This document shows, piece by piece, positions 52,742-64,000 of a stretch of DNA of 64,000 bases. The translations under genes were made by a program, and so were the position numbers. The DNA is from Hirundichthys speculiger (lineage: Eukaryota > Chordata > Actinopteri > Beloniformes > Exocoetidae): positions 2,828,185 through 2,892,184 of the forward strand of contig JAGFBZ010000849.1 in NCBI GenBank assembly GCA_018398805.1, read 5' to 3'. Position 1 is the stretch's first letter. Every line of letters begins with the position of its first letter. Under the pieces are notes generated by a model. That model searched no databases, was not told the origin of the DNA, and saw only the letters and a program-made list of their open reading frames with translations.

Positions 52742-55700
52742 GTGAGTTTTCATTTCTTCCTCATTCTTGATTCCCACACTTCTCTTATCTCTTTGGTTTC
52801 ACATTTTCAACCTTTCTCCTGCCTGCAAACTATTGAAACATGTGCCAACTCTGTCAGACCTGTTAGTATTTCTCGTCATGACTTTATCTGCTTGCATCCC
52901 GTGTGTTTGTACCCGTTTATTCCTAACAGTATTCCTAATATATGATTGCTACAAACAGGCTTAAAAGGTCTATGCATCATGTTCTTGAAGCATCTCCCCT
53001 AAAACTGTAATTGTCGAGACGTAACTTAGCAACAGTAGAATACAGACTTAAAGTTTTTTTTCTTTTTTTCCTGGAGCAAAACCACAAGTACAAGACATTA
53101 GTCTCCAGCAGCTCGAGAAGGAGTCTAATGTGCATGCTGTGTGGTCCCAAAATTATGGAAATCTGTGAAACACCCAGATACCCCTTTCTATAAGATAATA
53201 TGATTCTCTTCTTGCAGCTAGCACATCTAATAATTGATGTGCATCTGTAAAGAATGTGAATTTACATCTCACATTAGCTGCATGCTGGGACAGGAAAAAG
53301 GGATATCTGTGCCACTGTGCTACAGGAAAAGATCATGGTGTGGCTTAAAAAGGCTATTGAGTTTATTTCTTTCCGCCAGGGGCCCTGACAAAGACATCAT
53401 ATGTGATTGGTTGGGAGTGACTCAGGCTGTGACAGCTGTCATTTTAGTGGGCAATGTGACTTATTTGGATGTACCCCTGTGTGAAATCAAGGGTTCTTTT
53501 TTCCCAATTTACATAGCATTTATGTGGTAACATATGCTCCATCATACTTGCAATGCAACATTAAAAATCATGTCAGGCTTTGTACAGACAAACAGAATGG
53601 GCTTTATAAATGGTCAGATGTTAGCTTTTAATAAATGTTTCATAAAGTAAAAAAGCAGACAGTCTGAAACATTTACAAAATATACTTGAAACCTTTTGAA
53701 ATTGTTACCGCACTGATAACATCAGGTATGAATAATATCTTCCCCTTTCAGTCTTTCCCTGCCAGCGATAGGATCTGCCCTCATGAAACCAATTTCCTGG
53801 ATATAAATAATGAAACTTTAATTCAATGTCCCTTTTATTATATGTGACCGACCCGCTCTGCCAGGAGATGACCTACAGTTCCCGGAGGAGCGTAAGAATT
53901 TAAGTTCAGTATAGAGTGAAACAAAACTTATAACAAAGTAATCTTTGCAGCTGTATTTTTGCTCAAATAATGAGTGACACATAACATTAATATTTCTATC
54001 TTGGTCATATTCAGTAAGAACAAGTTGTGGCTGTTTATAGAGCTACGCCTTCATTTGTCCAAGAAACAGCACTATTTATTTCACGAGTACGTTAGTTTTT
54101 GTCAGACTGGAAAGCCATCTTAATTCTTGTCATTCTGGATACAAAGAATTAGCTTAGTTCCTCAGGATTTATCTTTGATTTCCAGGGGGAGCCATACCAA
54201 CGGACACAGGAGAAACTGCTTCTGGATGCCATTGGACAGGCATACAATCAGTCAGAGAAATGAAGCATGTGACGTAGTTAGAGGGACAACCAGGCTAGAA
54301 TCAACAAAAGGCATCCAAAATGTTGTGCAGTGGAGTAGGAACACCAGTAAATGATGGTTTTGAAAGAAAAACTTATTTATCCAAGGGGCTATTAGCAATC
54401 CTGCAGCCATCTTGGCTGTTTTGAATAGTGGCTCGACCCTCCCCATTACTATTGATCAGTATGCTCTGTCCCAGTGGAAGTGACTGTGAATGGAAGGACT
54501 ACCAGACCTATTTATCAAGAGAGAATTTTGGCAAAGTGAATGGGTTTAACTGGCCACACTAGATTACTATAACCTGCATAACTGAGAATCAACACCAACG
54601 CTGCTCTCACACAAGAGTGTGATCACCTTGGACAGAGCAGTCTATCATTATTGGTTTCATTGTCACTACTGGAGCTGTGGCAACACCATCTGTTCAGCAT
54701 GAAAAGGACCAAAAGGAAAGTGAGATGGGGGAGAAAAAAAAGTATGAGAAGAAGTTATCTTTGAGGTTTGAGTGAGCTAAGGCCAATCTTCTTTTCTGGC
54801 ATTTCATGCCATGGGCTTATATATATAAATAGAGCCAAGCATAGGATTCTGCCTTATTCTGACACATCAAAGCTGCCATATATGGAGCTTATAACACTTT
54901 GCTTTGAGCCATTAGTGTGCAGTAACCTCAAAACTACTTTGTAACTTATAAGGGAACAGAAAGACCAAGACGGTAAATGTGAAGCATGAGCATAGCTGCA
55001 TTGAGCTTTCATTAGATGAATGCCTTTTTAACATGAGAAAAGAGATGGCTTGTGACTAATGGTCATTAGTCACTTTCTGGATATTCCAGATGCTCTGGCT
55101 CATGAATTTCCTTTTTATTGCTTCTGGAACATTGTGTCAGTTGTGTTTTGACGCTATTTAGTTATAATTGCCAAAGTGAAAGTCCATTATTTTTTTGGAA
55201 AGCACTACTCCCCTTGTTTCTGCAAGGGGAGTATGTGAATACCAGCAAATTCTTCTCTGGAGCAAGATGAGTGTGTTTTGGTTTCGGTGTTTTGTTTTTT
55301 TTCTTTTAGACTGATGGTATGGACTAGGGTGCTGCATCTTTAATAATTGATGTCTTTGTAACTCAGGCCCAAGGGTCCAGGCAGATATGGGTATTATTCA
55401 GGTGTGAAAGGAACTGCATGCTGTTCTTGTATGCAGCACACATTTTCTACATACTCGTAATCAGATGGCTGGGAGTAGAAACACAACCCTCTGAAAGACT
55501 GTGCAAATCACTATGGATAAGTATTTGTGTTTCAAAGCTTATAAGCAAAATAACTGGCATATCCTGACTGGTCAGGTGTAAATCCTCCTCCGCTGTATGT
55601 AATAATGAGCTCTTTTCTAACGTTATTGTACAATTTGCACTTAAATGCACTTGTAAGAACACAGACGCTTCTCAGGCCTGTCTATGTGAACGCCTACAAT

Positions 55701-57959
55701 GTCTTTTGTAGGCAGATTTGGTCCTCATGTCCCATATTCTGTAACCTTCAAATGAGTATGACATCGGAAGGGCAGCGCTGCTGTGTGACCTTTAATGTGA
55801 CAAGGAGGACGATAAAGTGTAGCTGGACTGATGGGCAAAGGGCTTTTCCATCAGAGTCGTTCAAGTTTCAGCTTTTCCCCCTCTCAAAGTCTCATTAGCT
55901 GGGTTTTCTGATGATTCCACATGCATGATCTCAGAGAATTATTAGGTTAAGGAACGGGGTGGGATAAAGAAATTATAATGCTGATAACATTTAATATCTG
56001 CTGTAGTTTCCTTTGTCATACATAGTCAGCAGATTGCCATTGATTTAGTGAGTACAGAGCATGGTTAATTCATGGGCAGACAAGTTTTAATATTTACTCC
56101 TGGAATTTTGTGACATCTGTATGTCCATAAAAAATATACTCAGATGCAGTGCTGTTTTTTTTTTTTTTTTTGCCAAAAATTCAGTGGTGACAAGGAAAGT
56201 AGAACATTTTAGACATACTGTATATGTTACTCAGTGTGCAAAACATGAAACATCTGAGCATTACTTCTCCTTCCTTAACAATGAAATACAGTTTAATATA
56301 AACAGAACCAAATCCTGACTCATAATCTCTGGACACTGCATGCATGTTGTCATGGAAACACACAGTTCAATGATAAAATGCATGTAATGACAAAATAGTG
56401 AGATACAGTACATTAGCTTAGGTTATCCCAAATAAAAACTCTACAACACATAAAAATTCGTATAGAAAAGTAACGTTAATGACCTGAACCCTCGACTCCG
56501 CCAAGGTGGGGATTTGGTGGCTCAATTGATCTCCAGGTCACAATTTAAAAGCTGGTGTAGTTTCAGTTGTATCCTTAGAGGTAAAGGTCACTGTAAATCA
56601 ATGCAAAGATTTTCTGGGGGATCACCTTTAATCTAAAATGATATACTTCTGTTCCACTGGCACCGGTCTCTTCTACAACAATGATCCATAGAGCATTAGG
56701 GGTCACTGGATGGTCAGATGAGTATGAAAATGATTACAGTCGTGCTACAGTCTTTGCATACTCCAGCTTGAACACCTATAAGCCAGTTAAAATCATTTTG
56801 GAGGACCGGTGCGCTACCGCTCAGATAGATCAGTGATTTCAAATGAGAGAAGGGGTTTCAGGGTGTGTTCAAGTTCAGTTTTCTAACCCGGACAAAAGCA
56901 GGTTTAATATCTACTCACTTTATGGTTCACACCCGCGTTGGTTTTGTCGAACCAAAGACATACAGTATATTTAAGGTCTCGATGTGGACAATATTTTGTT
57001 GATGGAATTTAAGTTGAATACAATGCTACATACAAATATAGGGTATTCATTTTTTTTTTCCTGTTCAAGTTCTGATTTGAGGTAATTCAGAGCTCTGGCT
57101 GGGATGTTATGCTGCTTGGGGGATTTCTGCTGGTGGTTCTTAGTACTTTTTTTTTGCGTTTGTTATAATGAGTAACCTTGACAACAGGAAAGTTGTTGAC
57201 ATGTGGGAGGAGCGACTAATGCGGGGAGTAAGACCCTAAATCCAAACAAGTTGGAGAGGAGAGGTCAGCAGAGCAGGACGAAAATAATGAGAGGAAGAAG
57301 AAACTTAATTCATTTTCTCCCCTCAATTATAGTGATAAATGTAAGTTCATAAGCAAATCAAATGGAGTTGCTCGGAGTGCTGATGAGGACTGCAGTAATA
57401 TTGTGAATGCAGTATTACAGCATGTGTTTCTTACTGAGACATGGCTGTAGGAATATATTCCAGACTCCAAAAACAACAACAAAAAAAAGATGAGGCTTCA
57501 GGCAGACTGGCAGAAGTGCAAAAGAGGAAGGAATATAAGTTGTTAACAACAAATGGTGTAATCCTGGATGTGCTATCATGAAGGAGCATCTCTGCACATT
57601 GACTATTGAACTTCAGTCCATGTTATCTACTGAGAGGTTTGTGTTCTTTGTGTCTGTTTTGTTTTTGTTTTCTATTTAATGCAAAAAAGATGTAAAATGC
57701 CATGTGTTCATTCAGTATTCTGTGGTAACATCCAGGGATTTCTCTGTGACTAATGTCTAAAAAATGGCATGAGCACAATGAGAGTGATGAAACAGCTTTT
57801 AGCTGAGCATAAGGAGTCAGTCACCTCATCTAAGTGAGTGTATTTGCTAAAAAAAAAAAAAACCAATTTACAAAAGATTAGTGTGTTTTAAGTAGTTTCT
57901 TCTCAGCATCTCTTCCTCACTTAAAATTATTCTGTCCTTTTTTTTTTTCTTCTTTACAG
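52742..57959 (+). other. intron 5 of the glra4-like gene
   Basis: A 5.2-kb GT-AG intron with a strong poly-T stretch just before the acceptor. No bounded transposon or other gene was recognised. Confidence 0.85.
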
Positions 57960-58097
57960 TTGGCTACACCATGAATGACTTGATCTTTGAATGGCTGTCT
58001 GACAACCCCGTTCAAGTGGCTGATGATCTAACCCTCCCACAGTTCTTGCTGAAAGAAGAAAAGGATTTAGGCTACTGCACTAAGCACTACAACACAG
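57960..58097 (+). CDS. glra4: glycine receptor alpha exon 6
   Basis: The 138-nt exon encodes [40 protein letters not shown] and KHYNTG. It ends inside loop C, whose first cysteine and the agonist-site Tyr and Thr (KHYNT) are present. The acceptor is TTTACAG|T and the donor ACAG|GTGCAT. The Gly codon is split to exon 7. Confidence 0.97.
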
Positions 58098-59491
<1,394 letters not shown>

Positions 59492-59641
59492 GTGTCCTAT
59501 GTGAAGGCCATTGACATTTGGATGGCAGTGTGTCTTCTGTTTGTGTTCGCTGCCCTGCTGGAGTATGCAGCTGTTAATTTTGTCTCAAGGCAACACAAGG
59601 AGTTCATCAGGCTGAGGAAAAAGCAACGGCAGCAGAGAATA
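59492..59641 (+). CDS. glra4: glycine receptor alpha exon 8 (M3)
   Basis: The 150-nt exon encodes [20 protein letters not shown] and [19 protein letters not shown], covering the M2-M3 loop and all of M3. [11 protein letters not shown], the basic start of the intracellular M3-M4 loop, follows. KEFIRLR is an alpha-4-like variant. The acceptor is TACCCAG|GT and the donor ATA|GTAAGT at 59641/59642. The exon ends on a full codon. The reading frame continuing past it is intronic. Confidence 0.97.
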
Positions 59642-60479
59642 GTAAGTGTAAATTGTGCAGATAGACACAGCTTCCAGAAGCAAAATGATGCGTCACATAC
59701 CACATAGCAGACTCCAAAAAAAGCACAAGGAATAAACACACACAGACATGTGCATAAATCAGCATCCAGCAGTAACACACATCACTTTTACCTCTTCTTA
59801 TTGTGGCGCACTGTTTATTCAGGAACCGACGACATCAACACGCTGCAGCTGGCCGTCATATTTCATGAAGATCTGCTCATTTCAGTTCAGCTCATTTTCA
59901 TGGTGAGCACTGACCTGTGAGGAGCCTTGTGTTTTAAGTCTCTGTCACTGCATTTGGCACAGAGCAAAAGCCTCTCCACCAGCCTCGTGGAGGAGGGATC
60001 CCCTTACCCTGCTAGGATGGTCCATGCATTTACAGTAGACACATCAGATTGCTTCTGACTTGGTGCAGTAGACAACTGGGAGTCAGGCTGATTCTACTTT
60101 ACCTCTGATTACAGAGCCAAGTTAACTGGTTGCTGACTGTAGCTTTATCTATAATGGATAGACATTACTTTATTAGGATGCTAACAAACTGATAACACAC
60201 TAAATGATAATTGGGGCCAATTTCAATCCCAGTCTCCCCCTTCTGAAAATTTTGGTCAAAGTCATTATCATCTTGATTGTCGTAGAGATGATGTTTGGGG
60301 GGTTTTTTTTCCTGTGGTGTGAAGTGTGCTAAGAGATGGGATCTACCCAGAATTTTTCAAATTTTCAAAATTTCAAATTCTGACTATCCAAGATATTAAA
60401 ATTCAAAAATCCTGCTATCTGAGGGGGAAACCCTCATGATAATCACATTTATGTGAAACATAACATCCGATTAAGACAG

Positions 60480-60715
60480 TTTAAAGAGAATCTCTTTCAA
60501 AAGAAGACCCCATACACTACATCAGACTGTATATAACTTGGTTTACATTTTGTATATACTTTTAATAATTACTACCTTGCCATTCTTTTCGCTGCAAATA
60601 TATTTGATACTATTAATATTCCTGTCTACCTCACAAGTACCTTTTGAAGAATGCACGCACATTTCGTTGTAATGCCTTTACAATGACAATAAAGGCGATT
60701 CTGATTCTGATTGGT
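60480..60715 (+). repeat. LINE 3' UTR-like fragment
   Basis: The end, ACAATGACAATAAAGGCGAT followed by TCTGATTCTGATTGG, with CATTTCGTTGTAATGCC just before it, resembles the 3' tails of Rex1/Babar-like fish LINEs. No coding part is attached, and the start is a guess. Confidence 0.45.
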
Positions 60716-60975
60716 AAATCACTGCTGTGATGAATTTTATTTATCTGCAATTCAAGCTGTAACATACAGTATAAAGTCCCTAGATGCAAAATCTCCAGGT
60801 CTTCATCCAAAGCCTTTATTGTCTTCCTCTTCTGTCATTTCTTTCTCCCTCTTTCATACCAAAAACTATCTTGGTTAATACCTCTTACCAGTCCTCCATC
60901 TATTATTTACACAGAAGTCGCATTAACTTGAGAGATTTTGCAAAAGCTCGCACATAGGAAATTTGTGACATTGCT

Positions 60976-61007
60976 TTAAAAAAAAAAAAAAAAGAAAAGA
61001 AAAAAAA
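60976..61007. repeat. A-rich simple sequence
   Basis: Two long A-runs separated by a few G bases. Confidence 0.85.
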
Positions 61008-61171
61008 AGGCCCACCCAACAGAAGAGGGGCATTGGATTGACATGCCAACTCCTCTGTTTAAAACCAGCTGCCGTGACCACAGATGTAAAGATATGATTT
61101 AAAGGGGGGCTTTTGTTCTATGTTTCCACTTCATCAATCGAAGAACATCACTTTCATTAAGATCTCAAGAA

Positions 61172-62040
61172 ATTATCTTGCGGGGGCAGCAGCCTAAGCA
61201 GAGAGACGCAGATCTCCTTCTCCCCAGCCACCTCCTTCAGCTCTTCCAGGGGAATATCAATGTGTTCCCAGGTCAGCAGAGACATCATCCCACCAGTGTA
61301 TCCTGGGTCTGCCTTGATGCCTCCCCCAGTTGGACATGCCGAAACACCTCTCCAGGGAGGCCTCCAGAGGACATCTTAACCAGATGAACCACCTCAACTG
61401 GCTCCTCTCGATGTGAAGGAGCAGCGGCTCTACTCTGAGACTCATCTTCCTCACCACCAGAGTCATCCTCCGCTGTCTGGCTACACTCTCACCTACCTCT
61501 ACTTCACAGTCAATGATCTCCTTCAGGTTACATCATCTACAGCAGATCTAGTCCACCTGTGTGCTCCTACCTCTATTCTTATAGGCCACCCTATGTTCCT
61601 GCCTCTTCTGGAAGAAAGCAATTTTTTTTTTTCCTTCAAATCTTCCACACTCTGCATTTCTATACTTGATACCAAACCTGCCCATCATGTTCTCGTCACC
61701 TCTGTCGCCTTCTTCATCATAACCATTGAGGTCTGTCCCAATTACTTCTTTCTTCTCTTCTTCTCTGAAATGCTCTCCATCACTTCATCTACCCCGTTAC
61801 AGAATTTCTTCTCTCCTCTAGCTTACATCCTACCTGCGGGGCATAACCACTAACAACACTGAACAACCTTCAATCTCTATCTTCAGACTCATCACTCTAT
61901 CTCCAGAACTTTACTCCTTCAAGATAACCCCTACTCCATTTCTCTTCACATCCACATCATGGTGAAAAAAAAAGCTTTAACCCTGCTCCTCAGCTTCTAG
62001 CTTTGCTACCTTCCTACCTGGTCTCCTGAACACTGATGAG
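61172..62040 (-). pseudogene. LINE ORF2 remnant: endonuclease part joined to C-terminal end
   Basis: The minus strand encodes pieces of a LINE polyprotein in several frames. At the 62040 side are EREEILK-like and IGTDLNGYDEEGD, the APE-endonuclease block, followed by NMMGRFGIKYRNAE. From about 61460 down to 61172 are EPLLLHIERSQLRWF and the C-terminal block IPLEELKEVAGEKEICVSL followed by LRLLPPQ. The reverse transcriptase that should lie between is missing, so the copy is internally deleted. It is frameshifted throughout. I recognise both blocks as typical of fish LINEs but do not assign a clade with confidence. Confidence 0.65.
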
Positions 62041-62800
62041 GCAGGTCAAGGTATAACACTCAGGCAGATAGTCACGTTTGACACGCCGAAGCATGGTGTT
62101 TAATTTGAAGCAATACGTGTGGAAAAACACAAAAACTCTCCCTTCAGGAGTTTATTTTATTCGGGCTCCTATAATGCCTAGGGGAGGAAAGTAGTGATGT
62201 TATGAGTGAAGCGAAGCTCCGAAGCGCGTATCGAGAAATGAGGGGCGTGTCCGTGAAGCGCGTATCAAGAGTCGCTTCATTTGGGGAGGAGCCAAAAGTG
62301 ATGACGTCCGAAGCCTCACCGCCTGGCTGTACCACGTGACTGCTGCGGGAAGTGGTTCATTTCTTGTCTCAAGAAATGGGGTTTGACAGCTTTATAAACG
62401 CCACAGGCTCCATTCTAAATGTGGGTTTTTGTAGGCGAGTTGCGGTCAGTTCAGAGTGTGGATAGAGTTTGGATAGCTTGGATACTAGAATCTGGATAGC
62501 GTGTATATAGTTTGTGGTAGTTCAGTATATAGTTTGTACATGATGGCACAAACATTTTTATGCAGCCCAGCACAAAAATGTGCCATGTGAAAGGGTGTTC
62601 TCCAAGGCTGGAGAGATTGGAAAAAAAAAAAAAAGGAATCGGTTAAAACCAAAAACTGTGGAAATATTGCTATTTCTGAATAAATGTACATAAAATAACC
62701 TCTTTAATGGTCGTCATTGTCCAAAGCATATCGATTGTACTCCCTCCGTAGTTCCACAAACAATTTTTAGTGTTCTCTGCCAGCAGGAACTCCTGTGTTC

Positions 62801-62884
62801 TGGTAGTGCAGTGGTTAGGGCAGGCGGCTCGCCTATAGGTAATATAGTTTTCGTGGGTTCGACTCCCGGCTCGTCGACCCTTTT
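62801..62884 (+). repeat. tRNA-like segment with pol III A and B boxes
   Basis: GGTAGTGCAGTGGTTAGGGC resembles an A box and D arm. GGTTCGACTCC at 62856-62866 is a near-perfect B box, and a T4 run follows at 62880-62884. The spacing suits a class II (Leu/Ser-like) tRNA ancestor. The T stem and acceptor stem do not pair well, so I call it a SINE head or tRNA relic, not a working tRNA gene. Confidence 0.55.
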
Positions 62885-62897
62885 GACGCGTGTCAGG

Positions 62898-63174
62898 TAG
62901 AGATGCGCGGTTGAACCGCGCACCCGCGGGCGGAGCGGATAATCCGCATATCGGGCGGATGACTCGTCAAAAAATAATACTTTAATTAAATTCGGGCGGG
63001 TTGCGGTTGAAGCACTCAAATAATAATAATAAGAAGAAAAAATATTTTACATATTATTAAAAAGGATGGCGGGTCAGTTCGGTTTTGAAAATTGGTGAAA
63101 AAACGTTCCTGCAAATGGATAGAAATTTTAAGAAGCGGTTGCGGGTTAAAATATACGTCATCCGAGCATCTCTA
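62898..63174. mobile_element. small hAT-type MITE nested in the hAT at 62192
   Basis: Inverted ends TAGAGATGC (62898) and GCATCTCTA (ending 63174) enclose 277 bp with CGCGGGCGGAGCGGATAATC-type subterminal repeats. The flanking octamers GTGTCAGG (62890-62897) and GTGTCTGC (63175-63182) agree at six of eight bases, as in a worn target duplication. Confidence 0.75.
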
Positions 63175-64000
63175 GTGTCTGCAGTTCTTATGATACTACT
63201 TTGGGAAACATTAAACAGAGATTACTTTCAGACAATATCTTATGCACTTGATCAATTATTTGGTCATACACATTTTGTTATTCACAGTCATTCGCAAGAG
63301 CCATGACTGATACATAAATTCAATGCATCACAACTTAAGATTCAGCTGGCTGTGATTATAAACCTGACCAGTAGGTGGTGTCATGTGCATATGAAGCAGC
63401 AAGAAATGTACCATTTCTCGAACCATCTGGCCAATGTGTAACACTGCTTCACGGGGCTTCATCTCACCATCACTAGAGGAAAGGAAAAGTCTGATTAGTG
63501 TCTCACAAAACTCAAATGTTCTTCAAAACATAGTGGAGCAACACTTACCACCCAACAGAGTAGTTTTTCCTGCAGGAGCCAGCCACACAGTGAGGAGGAG
63601 ACCCTTGGTCTTTTTAACCAAAGTTGGTGATTGCTAACCTGGCCCAGCTGTGCCCTGCACAGGTGGCAGTGCATCCAGCTGGTGGAGCATGTAATTAGGG
63701 ATGTATTTTCCTTCAATGACCAGACCAAGTGAGGGTCGCTGTTTCTCACTGTGCTGGCTGGCCCTCTGCCTACTCTCACCTAAAGTGAGGCTGCACAACA
63801 CTAACATCCACCTTCCTCCTCTCCATCATGTCAACCAACTCTCTCACTTTTCCTCTCTTAGTCCCAACAATCAAAGTCCCTACTCTCTTCCCTAGTCTCT
63901 TGCTTTTCCAGTTTTCTCTCTGCACATGACCTCACCCGACAAACAACCCCACCTAGTCCACCAGCAGGGGCGCACCCAGGCTCCACACAAGTCCCCGAAG

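Larger units (their letters stand above)
62192..63475. mobile_element. hAT transposon with perfect 8-bp TSD, hosting a second hAT
   Basis: Inverted ends TAGTGATG...GAGTGAAGC (62192) and GCTTCATCTCACCATCACTA (ending 63475) are flanked by perfect copies of GAGGAAAG at 62184-62191 and 63476-63483. The 5' part is rich in GAAGCG-type motifs. There is no transposase frame. It contains a tRNA-like segment at 62801-62884 and a smaller hAT at 62898-63174. Confidence 0.88.
59642..64000 (+). other. intron 8, partial (last exon not in window)
   Basis: The intron begins GTAAGT and no acceptor followed by M4-like sequence (a hydrophobic FPxxFLxFNxxYW segment in this family) was seen before the window ends. 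59642-60480 and 63484-64000 hold nothing I recognise. Confidence 0.7.

Noticed and set aside
59642..59707. Frame continuing past exon 8
   Set aside because: The GTAAGT donor at 59642 and the conserved 150-nt exon length show the exon ends at 59641. The continuation has no similarity to the M3-M4 loop.
62801..62884. Functional tRNA gene
   Set aside because: A and B boxes are present, but the T stem and acceptor stem do not pair properly and the segment lies inside a transposon.

Overview
The window is nuclear DNA of a teleost fish. It carries one vertebrate-type split gene with conserved exon lengths and phases, AT-rich introns, long CA/TA microsatellites, and repeats typical of fish: L2-type LINEs, DANA/HE1-like tRNA-derived SINEs, many hAT-type elements, a Tc1-type MITE and a Ty3/Gypsy LTR retrotransposon. 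No bacterial, CRISPR or operon features are present.

The only host gene I can support is a glycine receptor alpha subunit on the + strand. It most resembles glra4, a gene that is active in fish and degenerate in humans. Exon 1, with the 5' UTR and signal peptide, ends at 7372. Exons 2 to 8 lie at 47663-47793, 50074-50141, 50599-50822, 52659-52741, 57960-58097, 58232-58446 and 59492-59641. Their lengths (131, 68, 224, 83, 138, 215 and 150 nt) and phases join into one open frame of about 359 codons. The frame covers the signal peptide, the ligand-binding domain, transmembrane segments M1-M3 and the start of the M3-M4 loop. The last exon, with the rest of the loop and M4, was not found and should lie beyond 64000.

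Layout. 1-6960 is upstream intergenic DNA: an L2 LINE end, a hAT element in its ATT tail, a SINE split by a second L2 end, a long-TIR DNA transposon and SINE fragments. 6960-7372 is exon 1. 7373-47662 is intron 1 (40.3 kb), packed with transposons. These include hAT elements at 20532, 35233 and 39767 with 8-bp target duplications, a PIF/Harbinger-like fragment coding for a MADF-like domain at 24179, and a Gypsy element at 27014-32193. The Gypsy element has a 5-bp target duplication and two later insertions, one in or beside each LTR. 47663-59641 holds exons 2-8. 59642-64000 is intron 8 with a LINE remnant and a hAT element that contains a smaller hAT and a tRNA-like promoter.

No new biological system was recognised. 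The points most worth checking are the layered insertions, the substitution at the tip of the receptor's loop C, the in-frame upstream ATG, and the domain fragments kept inside non-autonomous transposons.
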